Positions 32,665-41,666 are shown, numbered from the stretch's first letter. The stretch is DNA of 64,000 nucleotides from Pseudomonadota bacterium (GCA_018242215.1 JAFECG010000027.1:62001-126000); one strand, 5' to 3'. The notes: generated from the letters alone by a model not told the origin. Numbers and translations: made by a program.

Positions 32665-33878
32665 GACTTAGGCCGCCGAGGCGGGGAGCCGTGCGTGTAG
32701 ATGGTCGCGATCACGGACATACCGGGGCGCAGGCGTCCGGCGAATGGATCGTTGGGATCGATATAGATTTTGACCGGAATGCGCTGGACGATCTTCGTGA
32801 AATTGCCGGTAGCATTGTCGGGCGGCAGGAGCGCGAACTCCTGTCCACTTGCCGGTGCGAGGCTGCCGACGTAGCCCCGGACCGTCCTGTCGTCAAAAGT
32901 ATCGACCGCGATCGTCACAGGCTGCCCGGAATGGACGTTCGCTAACTCCGTCTCTTTGAAATTGGCAATGACATAGGCCTTCTTGAGCGGAACAATCGCT
33001 AGAAGCTCCGTGCCCGGCTGCGCATATTGACCGACACGAACGGTACGATCGCCGACGACACCATCAACCGGCGATGTGATTGTCGTGTAGCCGAGATTGA
33101 TCTGCGCCTGCTCGAGCATGGCCTTGTTCTGCTCCAGCGTCGCGTTCGACTGCGTCAGCTGAGCATCGAGTGTGGCGACCTGCCTCTGGGCGGCTTCGAG
33201 AGCGGCCTCGTCCTTGGCAACGGTGGCCTTGGCGCTTGCGATTTCGGATTCCGCCGCCTGCTCGTCTTGAACAGAGCCGTAGCCTTCGGTTGCGAGCGTC
33301 CCGAACCGTTTATTGTTCTGCTCAGCATAGACCTCAGAGGCTTTGTCAGATGTAATTGTTGCTTGAGCTTCTGAGATGACGGCGCGTTGCTGTGCGATCT
33401 GCGCCTTGATTGTTTTGATGGCGGCTTCCGCTTGTGCGACGCCGGCCTCGGCCTGATCGACCGCGGCTTTGAAATCGCTTTGGTCGATGATGGCCAGAAC
33501 CTGTCTGGCTTTGACATGTTGGTTATCGTCGACGAACAACTTCGCGATGTTTCCGGCCACTTGCGGGGCAATCGCGACGACGTCGGCCTGTACATAAGCG
33601 TCATCCGTCGAAACTTCGAAGCGCCATTGGGTCCAGTATTCCCATCCGGCGTAAACGCCTCCGGAGATGGCAGCCGCGATGAGCGCGCCAAGGAAAACAA
33701 GTCGCCGCAGAGAACGGCACGCCTCGGATGGCTTTAGAGAAACCGCGTTTTCCGGGAACGCGTGGCTCGCATCTTCGGACGATGATGGTTTCTTGCAGGT
33801 AACCGAATTACCGGCCGCGAATGAATCTTCGTCGGCTGGATCGTATTCCGTGGAGTGAGTATCTACATGGGTGAGCAT
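32661..33878 (-). CDS. emrA: HlyD/EmrA-family membrane fusion protein
   Basis: 405 residues. A 70-residue cytoplasmic N-terminus precedes the helix LVFLGALIAAAISGGVYAGW. The biotinyl-lipoyl halves are FEVSTDDAYVQADVVAIAPQ and INLGYTTITSPVDGVVGDRT. Between them is a long alpha-hairpin (AAVDQAEAGVAQAEAAIKTI to LEQNKAMLEQAQ). It is first in the operon with the EmrB-like gene (4-nt overlap). Confidence 0.9.
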   Translation of the reverse strand: MLTHVDTHSTEYDPADEDSFAAGNSVTCKKPSSSEDASHAFPENAVSLKPSEACRSLRRLVFLGALIAAAISGGVYAGWEYWTQWRFEVSTDDAYVQADVVAIAPQVAGNIAKLFVDDNQHVKARQVLAIIDQSDFKAAVDQAEAGVAQAEAAIKTIKAQIAQQRAVISEAQATITSDKASEVYAEQNNKRFGTLATEGYGSVQDEQAAESEIASAKATVAKDEAALEAAQRQVATLDAQLTQSNATLEQNKAMLEQAQINLGYTTITSPVDGVVGDRTVRVGQYAQPGTELLAIVPLKKAYVIANFKETELANVHSGQPVTIAVDTFDDRTVRGYVGSLAPASGQEFALLPPDNATGNFTKIVQRIPVKIYIDPNDPFAGRLRPGMSVIATIYTHGSPPRRPKS

Positions 33879-34046
33879 CGCCGTCGCACCTCAAGCATTG
33901 CAGCTGCTGGGCTGCGCCAGGCACGTGTGCTAAAGCACGAATTAATGCATGTATTTCCGAAATGAAGGCCTTGTTTTCGTTTCGCACGCCTCCAATGCGA
34001 ATTCGGAACATAGGCCCAGTCCCCTAACCGGAACGGCGAGGCCCGC

Positions 34047-34838
34047 TCAGCCGATTACAGCAGGCAAACCACGCGCCACGACGTAAAGTCCGACTGCGGC
34101 AACGATGCCGGAAAAGCTCTGCGATAGCAGATGCTTGCGTTTCGCGAGCGCGGTGCTCGCGTAGCGCCCTATGAGCCCTCCGACGATTCCGCCCCCGATA
34201 AACAGGACGACCAAAGCCCAATCGACCAAACCCGACGTCGCATAACTTCCCGCCGTCGTGAACCCGAAAGCTGCGACACAGAAGAGGGACGAGCCGATCG
34301 CAAAGATCATCGGCATATCCGTCGCGGCCATCAGACCCGGAACGATGAGAAAGCCGCCGCCGATGCCGAAAAATCCCGACATTGCTCCGACAGTGATGCC
34401 GTACATGACAAGATAGGGCAGAAGCTTCGGCGCGCTGGTGGAAGTCAACTGAACGGCCTCGTTGCCACCTGTATGCTTTTTCATGAACATAAGGCCCGAG
34501 ATCACCAGCATGAGGACGCCGAACAGAAGCAAAAGCTTCTGGCCGTCGATCCGTTTGCCGATCTCGGAGCCGACCAGCGCTCCTATGATGCCGGCGCCCG
34601 CAAACACAATCGCGCACCGCCATTTGACGTGATTATGCCGGGCATGATCGATGAGGTTCGTCGTTGCACTCAGTGCGACGGCAACAGCACTCGTTCCGAT
34701 CGCAACGTGTGGAGATTTCACGCCGACGACATAGACCAGAAGAGGAACGGCGAGAATAGAACCGCCGCCCCCGATCAATCCCAACACGAACCCGACGAGG
34801 GACCCCGAAAAAACGGCAAGAAAATCTTGAACCATCAC
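34047..34838 (-). CDS. TauE/SafE family anion exporter
   Basis: 263 residues with about eight hydrophobic helices. Family glycine-rich motifs occur in duplicate: GLIGGGGSILAVPLLVYVVG and FFGIGGGFLIVPGLMAATDM. TauE/SafE proteins export sulfite or sulfoacetate-type anions. The ATG overlaps the preceding flavoprotein stop by 4 nt, which puts it in a sulfide-oxidation operon and suggests export of sulfite produced there. Confidence 0.9.
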   Translation of the reverse strand: MMVQDFLAVFSGSLVGFVLGLIGGGGSILAVPLLVYVVGVKSPHVAIGTSAVAVALSATTNLIDHARHNHVKWRCAIVFAGAGIIGALVGSEIGKRIDGQKLLLLFGVLMLVISGLMFMKKHTGGNEAVQLTSTSAPKLLPYLVMYGITVGAMSGFFGIGGGFLIVPGLMAATDMPMIFAIGSSLFCVAAFGFTTAGSYATSGLVDWALVVLFIGGGIVGGLIGRYASTALAKRKHLLSQSFSGIVAAVGLYVVARGLPAVIG

Positions 34839-36505
34839 GCCATGACTTTAGGCTTGGCCATCCATTCGCGGCCCTTCAGCATGGCTTGCCAATAGATCGG
34901 CGGCAGGATTCGTTCTTTCAGGATCCAGGCGACGCGCGAGGGCCGCGTCCCATCGAGAAGGGTCGCCGGGAACGTCGGCGAGAGCTTGCCACCATAGGTG
35001 AACTCGGCGAGCACGATCTTCCCCCGCTCGACGGTCAAAGGGCAGGAGCCATAGCCGTCGTAGACGCACATGTTCGGCCTATAACCCATATCGTGAAGAA
35101 CGTTCTCCGCAACGACAGGAGCCTGTTTCCGTGCTGCGGCGGCCGTCTTCGCATTCGGCGTGTTCGTGACGTCGCCGAGCCCATAAATGTTTTCATATTT
35201 TTTATGACGCAGCGTCGCTGGATCAACGTCTATCCATCCCGCCGCATCCGCGAGTGTACTTGCGCGAATAAAATCCGGCGCAATCTGGGGCGGGCAGACA
35301 TGCATCATGTCGAAGCCTTTCTCGACGGTCTCTTTCGTGCCGTCGGGCAAGGTCTTGACGAAAAGCGCGCGTTTGGCCGGACCGTCGACCGAGATAAGGT
35401 TGCAATTGAAATTCAGCTGCACTTGATAGCGCTCGATGTAGTTCATCAGCGCAGGCACGTAATCGGGAACGCCGAACAGGACGCCCCCCGCGTTGTCGAA
35501 CTCGACAGCAATCTTGCCGAGGCATCCTGTGCGCAGCCAATGGTCCGCAGAAAGATACATGGCCTTTTGCGGGGCGCCAGCGCATTTGATCGGCATCGGC
35601 GGCTGTGTGAAGATTGCCCGGCCCGACGTCATCCCCTTCACCAGCTCCCACGTGTAGGGTGCAAGATCGTAGCGGTAGTTCGACGTGACGCCGTTCTTGC
35701 CGAGTGTCTCTGTCAAACCTTCGATGCCGGTCCAATTGAGCTTCAGTCCCGGGCAGACGATGAGGTGCTTATACCGGATCGTCCGACAGCCTTCGATGAT
35801 GACTGAATTGTTGTCCGGATCAAATCCAGCGACCGCGGCCTTGATCCAGGTCGTCCGCCGCGGGAGCACGGCACCCATCGGCCTGACGGTTTGTTCCGGC
35901 GCGAAAACTCCGGCGCCGACGAGCGTCCAGCCCGGCTGGTAGTAATGAACATCCGCCGGTTCGATGATCGCAATATTGAGATTGCGCTGACGGGCGAAGA
36001 GGCTTCCTGCGACCGCCGCGCCCGCTGCCCCACCTCCGACGATGACGATGTCGTATTTCTCGGCCGGTGCGCCGGACGAGACTTTCCCTCCCGCAGCTAT
36101 TCGGCTCGCAACGCCGGACATGTCGTATCCCGCATCATGCGCCTTCGTCAGGATTTCCGACATCGGACGGCGGCCCGCCTCGGAAAGAGCCCACAGCGTC
36201 GTGCTTCGAGTGCCCGTACGGCAGTAGGCGAGAACGGGCTTTGGGAGCTGTGCGAGAGCGGCCCCGAATTTCGCAGCGTCGCCGTCGCTGACCTTTCCGG
36301 CTTGAACCGGCAGATAACGAGCCGCTAGCCCGTTGGCCTTTGCTTCGCGTTCGATCTCGGGGAACGAAGGTTGATCCGAACCCTCGCCATCAGGCCTATT
36401 GTCGATAATCGATTTGAACCCCATCGCCACCAACTGAGCGATATCGCTGGGCAGGATTTGCGCCGTGACCGAGAGGTCGTCGGTAAGTTTCTTGGGCGTC
36501 ATCAA
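34835..36505 (-). CDS. DUF442 phosphatase-like domain fused to sulfide:quinone oxidoreductase-like flavoprotein
   Basis: 556 residues. Residues 1-~130 are a TIGR01244/DUF442 protein-tyrosine-phosphatase-like domain: SIIDNRPDGEGSDQPSF and the Cx5R loop CRTGTRS. Residues ~150-556 are an SQR-like FAD protein: DIVIVGGGAAGAAVAGSLFA, HYYQPGWTLVGAG, HLIVCPGLKLNWTGIEGL, NIYGLGDVTNTPNAKTAAAA. SQR oxidises sulfide to persulfide/polysulfide and reduces quinone at the membrane. Fusions like this are known in rhizobial sulfide operons (BigR/Blh type). The neighbouring beta-lactamase-fold gene and TauE complete the pathway. Confidence 0.88.
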   Translation of the reverse strand: MMTPKKLTDDLSVTAQILPSDIAQLVAMGFKSIIDNRPDGEGSDQPSFPEIEREAKANGLAARYLPVQAGKVSDGDAAKFGAALAQLPKPVLAYCRTGTRSTTLWALSEAGRRPMSEILTKAHDAGYDMSGVASRIAAGGKVSSGAPAEKYDIVIVGGGAAGAAVAGSLFARQRNLNIAIIEPADVHYYQPGWTLVGAGVFAPEQTVRPMGAVLPRRTTWIKAAVAGFDPDNNSVIIEGCRTIRYKHLIVCPGLKLNWTGIEGLTETLGKNGVTSNYRYDLAPYTWELVKGMTSGRAIFTQPPMPIKCAGAPQKAMYLSADHWLRTGCLGKIAVEFDNAGGVLFGVPDYVPALMNYIERYQVQLNFNCNLISVDGPAKRALFVKTLPDGTKETVEKGFDMMHVCPPQIAPDFIRASTLADAAGWIDVDPATLRHKKYENIYGLGDVTNTPNAKTAAAARKQAPVVAENVLHDMGYRPNMCVYDGYGSCPLTVERGKIVLAEFTYGGKLSPTFPATLLDGTRPSRVAWILKERILPPIYWQAMLKGREWMAKPKVMA

Positions 36506-36542
36506 GGTGTCCTATGGCGATACGCTTGGGCGTGTCAGAGAT

Positions 36543-37436
36543 TCAAAGCTCATTGATAGGCACCTTCAGCTGGCGCTTGCCGCCCGCATCGGGTTCGGGA
36601 AGGTTGCCGCCACGAATATTGACCTGGATAGACGGAATGATCAGCTTCGGCAGGCCGAGCGTTTGGTCGCGCTCAGTCCGCATCTTGACGAACTCGTCTT
36701 CGGTAATGCCGTCACGGACATGAATGTTATTTGCCCGCTCCTCCGCAACTGAAGTCTCCCATGTGATGTCGCGTCCGCCCGGCGCATAGTCATGGCACAT
36801 GAACAGCCGCATTTCGGGCGGCAGCGCGAGGACTCGCTTGATAGACTGGTAGAGCACGCGCGCATCGCCGCCCGGGAAATCCGCTCGGGCAGTACCGCCG
36901 TCAGGCATGAAAAGCGTATCACCGACGAACGCCGCATCGCCGACGACATGCGTCATGCAGGCGGGCGTATGCCCTGGGGTCAGCATGGCAAAAACGTCCA
37001 TGCCGCCGATCTTGTAGGTATCTCCGTCGTTGAAAAGACGGTCGAACTGGCTGCCATCGCGCTGGAATTCAGTTCCCTCGTTGAAGATCTTGCCGAACAC
37101 TTCCTGCACGGTCTTGATGTTCGCGCCAATCCCGAGCTTGCCTCCTAGCTTGCCTTGAATGTACGGCGCGGCGGAAAGGTGATCGGCATGCGCATGCGTT
37201 TCGATCAGCCATTCGACCCTGAGGTGATGGTCGCGAACGAACTGAATGATCTTATCAGCCGATTGATAACTGATGCGCCCCGCCGCGTAGTCGATGTCCA
37301 TGACGCTGTCATAGATCGCGCAGGCGTCGGAAGCGGGGTCCTTCACCACGTAGCTGACAGTATTCGTAGCCTCGTCAAAGAAGGCGGTGACCTCCGGTTT
37401 GACCGTGAGATCGACCGTGTGGGGAATCGGGTTCAT
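36543..37436 (-). CDS. MBL-fold hydrolase, persulfide dioxygenase/Blh-like
   Basis: 297 residues from ATG 37436. The metal motif HxHxDH is in IETHAHADHLSAAPYIQGKL. Further ligands: His in THVVGD, Asp in AFVGDTLFMPD, and the C-terminal His in MCHDYAPGGRDI. GGTARADFPGGDARVLYQSI is typical of the ETHE1/Blh group, which converts glutathione persulfide to sulfite. It sits between the regulator and the SQR fusion gene and is preceded by the Crp/Fnr palindrome. Confidence 0.88.
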   Translation of the reverse strand: MNPIPHTVDLTVKPEVTAFFDEATNTVSYVVKDPASDACAIYDSVMDIDYAAGRISYQSADKIIQFVRDHHLRVEWLIETHAHADHLSAAPYIQGKLGGKLGIGANIKTVQEVFGKIFNEGTEFQRDGSQFDRLFNDGDTYKIGGMDVFAMLTPGHTPACMTHVVGDAAFVGDTLFMPDGGTARADFPGGDARVLYQSIKRVLALPPEMRLFMCHDYAPGGRDITWETSVAEERANNIHVRDGITEDEFVKMRTERDQTLGLPKLIIPSIQVNIRGGNLPEPDAGGKRQLKVPINEL

Positions 37437-37531
37437 CACTGCGTCTCCTCGACGGCAGTCATTACGCTGCCTCTCTTCACGAGGGCCAATCCTGACATTG
37501 ATCAGAACAGGCACTCCACTTATTAAGGCTA

Positions 37532-37577
37532 TTCTTAGTAGGCAGCCATTTCCGGATATGTGACCTGAGTCACATAT
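37532..37577 (-). promoter_or_regulatory. Crp/Fnr-type operator and promoter of the sulfide operon
   Basis: ATATGTGAC-CTGA-GTCACATAT (37556-37577) is a perfect 9-bp inverted repeat that contains TGTGA-N6-TCACA, the Crp/Fnr-family consensus. On the minus strand a -10-like TAAGAA lies at 37537-37532, so a start near 37525 would place the operator at about -41.5, the class II activation position. It lies between the regulator gene and the MBL gene. Confidence 0.75.
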
Positions 37578-37583
37578 GGCCCT

Positions 37584-38249
37584 CTAGGCCGTGGCGGCGA
37601 GCTGCCGCAGGGCATCAGGCTTCGCAAGATCGATGCTGCCACGCGACGTCGTCAGCCAGCCGCGCCTCTGAAATTCCTGGAGCTGCCGCCCTATGACCTC
37701 ACGGGCAGACCCGAGTTCGGCCGCAAGTTGCTGATGCGTTAGCTCGATCCGGCCACGCGAATCCGCAAGTTGCAGCAGACGCTGAGCGAGCCTTACGTCA
37801 ATCCGCGAGAACGCGACCTCTTCGATGATCCTGAACAGCGTGGTGACATTGACACTGAACGCAGTGAAGACGAATTTCCGAAATTCGGCGGAGCGCGCAA
37901 TCGCTTCGTCGAACGCGGCTCTCGGGATAGCGACCGCCGTGACACTGGTCTCTGCAATCGCTTCCGCTTGGTATTCCTCATAGCCCATCAGGCAGGCAGT
38001 CGTCAGAACACAACTCTGCCCCGCCGTTACGCGGTAGAGGACGATCTCGCGACCCGTCTCGGACACCTGCTGAACACGCACGGTGCCATCAAGCAGGAGA
38101 AGATAGCTCTCCGGCGCGCGGCCTGGCCCGAAAATCCGTGTTCCCGCCGGTAGCTCAACGACTTTGCTCGTGGTGAGGAGCAATTGCGTGATCTCGGGCG
38201 CGAGATCTTTGAGGCCGGGGAAGCTGGCGGTCCACTGATGATCGGTCAT
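37584..38249 (-). CDS. Crp/Fnr-family transcriptional regulator of the sulfide operon
   Basis: 221 residues; ATG 38249 preceded on the minus strand by AAAAAGGAACGAC. The effector domain includes ELPAGTRIFGPGRAPESYLL, RVQQVSETGREIVLYRVTAG and CVLTTACLMGYEEYQAEAIA. The DNA-binding helix-turn-helix is in LTHQQLAAELGSAREVIGRQ and LQEFQRRGWL. No N-terminal Fe-S cysteines like those of FNR; the one or two cysteines in SCVLTTACLMG might sense persulfides, which is inference. The palindrome directly downstream of its gene is a probable binding site. Confidence 0.85.
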   Translation of the reverse strand: MTDHQWTASFPGLKDLAPEITQLLLTTSKVVELPAGTRIFGPGRAPESYLLLLDGTVRVQQVSETGREIVLYRVTAGQSCVLTTACLMGYEEYQAEAIAETSVTAVAIPRAAFDEAIARSAEFRKFVFTAFSVNVTTLFRIIEEVAFSRIDVRLAQRLLQLADSRGRIELTHQQLAAELGSAREVIGRQLQEFQRRGWLTTSRGSIDLAKPDALRQLAATA

Positions 38250-38318
38250 GTCGTTCCTTTTTGGGATTGCACCACATAACCCAAGGATTGCACGGCGCAA
38301 GTCCCAAGGTATCCGGCA

Positions 38319-38337
38319 GGAACACGATTTTTGTTCC
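38319..38337. promoter_or_regulatory. Inverted repeat GGAACA-N7-TGTTCC upstream of the regulator
   Basis: A perfect 6-bp inverted repeat with a 7-nt spacer lies 70-90 nt upstream of the Crp/Fnr-type gene, in the region shared with the divergent membrane protein. It could be an operator; no factor is implied by the sequence. Confidence 0.4.
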
Positions 38338-38486
38338 GCGTCGGACCCTCATAAACACTATCCGACGATATTGTGTAACATTCCTGGTACCCCCGAGGAT
38401 CTCGGGTAAACACCAGCAAAACCAATAGGAAAACATTGAGTGCCAGCCGCCGCCGGTAACTCTATGGAATTACCGCGGGGCGCGTA

Positions 38487-38512
38487 GGAACCAGAACACA
38501 CGTCGCTTCGTT
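38487..38512 (+). promoter_or_regulatory. Candidate EcfG (general stress) promoter
   Basis: GGAACC (38487-38492), 16 nt, then CGTT (38509-38512), matching the alphaproteobacterial EcfG consensus. It ends 28 nt before the ATG of the small membrane protein. Confidence 0.7.
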
Positions 38513-38540
38513 CCTTCGGCAGGAACTCGGAGGAAACAAC

Positions 38541-39050
38541 ATGACATATGAGGATCCACGAACCGGTCGTGAACGCAATCTCGGCCAGGACGACGTTGGG
38601 AGTTCTGCCGGCTCTTTGATCGTTGCAGTCGTTTTGCTCGCGGCAATCGTGTTCGGCGGGTGGTATTTCTACAATCGCAGCGAGAAGGTTGCTGACGTCA
38701 ACCAGCCGTCAACGACAGCACAGAACAACGGAACCACTCCAACGGGGACCAACCCGGCTGATACCAATACGACGATGTCGCCGCAAAGCTCGGCGCCGGG
38801 CGTTGAGGGCGCAGCTGGCAGCAAGAATGGTCCTGCAGCGAATAGCAACGGCTCCTCGACAGGAGCGTCCACCGGCAATACCGGCGTGGGTGGCGAAAAC
38901 CCGAACGTCGACACCACGACTCTTCCGTCGCAAGACGCAAAAGGTGTGAAGGGCGCGCCGGGAAACAAGAACGGCCCGGCAGCGAATACGCCGGCGCCGA
39001 CTGATACGCCCGCGAACAATCCGATGCCCGCTCCCTCTACGAACCAGTAA
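38541..39050 (+). CDS. Single-span membrane protein with Asn/Thr/Pro-rich low-complexity tail
   Basis: 169 residues; GGAGGAAACAAC precedes the ATG. One helix (SLIVAVVLLAAIVFGGWYFY) follows a short hydrophilic start; the rest is periplasmic, rich in Asn, Thr, Ser, Pro and Gly. Two copies of a motif occur: GVEGAAGSKNGPAANS and GVKGAPGNKNGPAANT. No enzymatic motif. The EcfG-type promoter and the strong terminator delimit it as a monocistronic stress gene. Confidence 0.8.
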   Translation: MTYEDPRTGRERNLGQDDVGSSAGSLIVAVVLLAAIVFGGWYFYNRSEKVADVNQPSTTAQNNGTTPTGTNPADTNTTMSPQSSAPGVEGAAGSKNGPAANSNGSSTGASTGNTGVGGENPNVDTTTLPSQDAKGVKGAPGNKNGPAANTPAPTDTPANNPMPAPSTNQ

Positions 39051-39070
39051 GCGGACATACGTTTCGATCG

Positions 39071-39104
39071 AAAGAGCCCGCTCCATAGGCGGGCTCTTTT
39101 TTTG
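39071..39104. terminator. Rho-independent terminator (bidirectional)
   Basis: AAAGAGCCCGC / GCGGGCTCTTT form a stem around a short loop (TCCATAG), followed by a T-tract on the plus strand and A-rich sequence on the other. It ends the low-complexity membrane protein gene and, in the reverse direction, the TonB receptor gene. Confidence 0.9.
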
Positions 39105-39106
39105 TT

Positions 39107-41461
39107 TTAAAACTTCTGAGATACACCGACAAAAAATCCGCGCCGCAGTCCGAACTGCGGAGCAAACACACCAATTCCCTCACCGTCGCGGATTTCGTAA
39201 ACCTCGTCGAAGAGATTGACGACATCGAAACGCACCGTCGTCGGCCGCGCAAACCAGTTGTCGAATTCGTGCGAGATGCCGAGGTTCACCTGCGTATAAG
39301 CGGGCACACTGGCGCCGTTTGGAACGTCGTCTGTATCGGTCCGCAAACCGCTGCCATAGATCATGTCGATGCTGAGGCGCGTGCCATCCCATAGATACGA
39401 TAATCCAGCCGAGACCGTGATCGTCTGCGAATGGTCCGTGAAAATGTAGTGGCCCCTGATGAAGTCGAGATCATCCGGATCGATCAGGAACTGGTTCGAG
39501 ATGATGTTCTTGCCCTTTTGCTGGCCGATCGCGACGTTGCCGTAGGCATTGAAATTGCCCCAATTGTATTTGGTCGTGATTTCGATCCCCTTGTTGATCG
39601 CTTTCTCGTAGTTGAAGGCGTCAAGCACCAGCGCCGCACCGAACTGGCCGTCGTCCAAAAGATCGTGCGCGATTTTGTAATAGGCATCGACGCCGACTTC
39701 GAGCCCGGGGAAGATCTTCTGCGTGATCCCAGCATCGAAATAGTGCGAGCGTTCGGGCTGGACCAGACCGCATTTCGTATCGTTGACGCCGACGATATTT
39801 CCGCCGCAAGTCTCCGATTGTTGGACCGTGTGATCGAACAACGCGACATCCGTCGGCCCTGCCGCGACCTGCGGCGGCGGCGTGAAATAGCGTGCATAGC
39901 CGGCGTGTAAGGTCGTCCCGGCGTACGGTCGATACTCGAGGCTGACGCGCGGGCTCCACTGGTTGGCATTTACGTACTCATACATTTGATCGAAGCGCAG
40001 ACCGGCGTTCAACGTCAATTTATCCGTCAGATGAATTTCGTCCTGCGCGTAGACGCCGATCAGCCATCCCAGCTTCGACGTTTCGTCGAGCAGACCACCC
40101 TCCACGCTATCGTCATCGGTAATGACCGAAGAGTTGCTGATCGCTTTCGTCTGCTCGGCACTGACCGTGAAGCCCGCCCGGAGCGTATTATAAGCGTTAA
40201 AGCGATACGAGCCGTCGCCCTGGATGCCGTTGAGAAAACTTCGGCGCTGCACGTCCGACGCGATGCCATTGAAGACGAGATCGCCGACGTCATCAGGATT
40301 GAAATGCAGGTCGCTGTACCGGGAGAAATACGCGATCTGATAGTCGCCGTTTTCGATCTTCCTCTGCAGCGCGATCACATCATAGTAGTTCTGCTCGAAC
40401 TGCGTTTCATTGAGCAACGCCGAATTGAAACCAGGCACGTTCGGCACAGTGAAATTCGGCGTCAGACCGGGTGTGTTCGGGATCTGAAAGTTCTGTACGG
40501 AGACGCCCGAGATCCAGCTTAATCGTGTCGAGTCATCAAGCATCGCAGAGACATACCCGAAGCCCTTCTCTTGATCGGTGTGATCATGGATGGCGTCCCG
40601 GTTCGATGTCGGGTTTTCGATGCCTTCTTCATTCATCAGATAGCGACCAGTGAAGAAGTAGTCGACCGGACCCGAACTGCCGCCATATTCGAGTTCTGGC
40701 GTGAAGGTTCCGCGACTTCCGCCATACATGCTGATCGTTCCGCCCGGCTCTTGCGCACCGGATCGTGTCGTGATGTCCACGAGCCCGGTCGTGTGCAGCC
40801 CATATTCGGCCGGCAGCGCCCCGGTGACGAGCGACAGATTGTCGATAAAGCTCGTCTCCAAGACATCGCTGAATCCGGAAACACCGTCAGGAAGCAGGAT
40901 TCCGTTGATGCGGTATTGCACGTTTGCATGGTCGTTGCGGACGTGAAGCTGGCCGCTCGCCGCGGAGTCCTGGCTGACGCCAGGCGCCTGCAGAAGGGCT
41001 TTGCTCACGGGCGTTTCGGTTCCTTGTGGCAACGCGCGGAGGGCTTCTTCTCCGAACGAATACTGGTTCGTTCCGATTTGGGTGAAAATCTCGTTGCGCG
41101 CCGCGTCGAACGCGTTGTTCTGAAATACAAGTGGATTGTCCTTGCTCGCTGACGCCGCCGTCGCATTGGGAAAATTTCCGCTGACCGGAGTCGACGGAGC
41201 AGCCGGTACTGTCGACGTCTTCGCTTTCGCCAAGCGAGCTTTCTTGGCTCTTCTGGCCGCTTCCTTCGAATGCGGCTCCGTGACGACCACCGCCGGAAGC
41301 GACTGCGATTGGGCCGCGGAAGGCGCATTGGATTGCACTGAGGTCGTGGGAGGCTCCGCTCCCGACGTAACTGTCTGCGCCAGCGCCGTTTCGCTGGCAA
41401 CAACGCCTGCACCGGAACTCAATACGATCACAAGACCACGCAACCTCGAGACAAGAGCCAT
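39107..41461 (-). CDS. TonB-dependent outer-membrane receptor
   Basis: 784 residues. A signal peptide (LRGLVIVLSSGAGVVASETA) and an unusual Ala/Pro/Lys-rich stretch (to about residue 75) precede the plug domain (ALRALPQGTETPVSKALLQA, VQYRINGILLPDGVSGFSDV, LVTGALPAEYGLHTTGLVDI). The barrel ends in a final aromatic strand (GLRRGFFVGVSQKF), correct for outer-membrane insertion. No iron regulator site is obvious. The ligand is unknown; an oxidised-metal role (including lanthanide uptake in a strain with a lanthanide-type dehydrogenase) is possible but not supported by position. Confidence 0.9.
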   Translation of the reverse strand: MALVSRLRGLVIVLSSGAGVVASETALAQTVTSGAEPPTTSVQSNAPSAAQSQSLPAVVVTEPHSKEAARRAKKARLAKAKTSTVPAAPSTPVSGNFPNATAASASKDNPLVFQNNAFDAARNEIFTQIGTNQYSFGEEALRALPQGTETPVSKALLQAPGVSQDSAASGQLHVRNDHANVQYRINGILLPDGVSGFSDVLETSFIDNLSLVTGALPAEYGLHTTGLVDITTRSGAQEPGGTISMYGGSRGTFTPELEYGGSSGPVDYFFTGRYLMNEEGIENPTSNRDAIHDHTDQEKGFGYVSAMLDDSTRLSWISGVSVQNFQIPNTPGLTPNFTVPNVPGFNSALLNETQFEQNYYDVIALQRKIENGDYQIAYFSRYSDLHFNPDDVGDLVFNGIASDVQRRSFLNGIQGDGSYRFNAYNTLRAGFTVSAEQTKAISNSSVITDDDSVEGGLLDETSKLGWLIGVYAQDEIHLTDKLTLNAGLRFDQMYEYVNANQWSPRVSLEYRPYAGTTLHAGYARYFTPPPQVAAGPTDVALFDHTVQQSETCGGNIVGVNDTKCGLVQPERSHYFDAGITQKIFPGLEVGVDAYYKIAHDLLDDGQFGAALVLDAFNYEKAINKGIEITTKYNWGNFNAYGNVAIGQQKGKNIISNQFLIDPDDLDFIRGHYIFTDHSQTITVSAGLSYLWDGTRLSIDMIYGSGLRTDTDDVPNGASVPAYTQVNLGISHEFDNWFARPTTVRFDVVNLFDEVYEIRDGEGIGVFAPQFGLRRGFFVGVSQKF

Positions 41462-41511
41462 CTGCGACTTCCATTTGGATGTTATAATATCCGATATGAA
41501 CGCAAACGCCG

Positions 41512-41523
41512 TTGAACGTTCAA
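41512..41523. promoter_or_regulatory. Palindrome TTGAACGTTCAA upstream of TonB receptor
   Basis: A perfect 12-bp palindrome lies about 50 nt upstream of the TonB-receptor start. Minus-strand TATTAT sequences around 41482 could be the -10. A role in control of the receptor is inferred only. Confidence 0.4.
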
Positions 41524-41666
41524 GCCTTCTTGCTGTCGCGGACGGGAAATGGATCAGACCTGTTGTCTTGGCACCACAAGCAATGCCGCGCGCCCAGTCG
41601 GGTCAGAGCATGACTTTCGGGCCTCGGCGCGAACGACGCGTTTACGAGAGGAGCAACGAATCCGCT

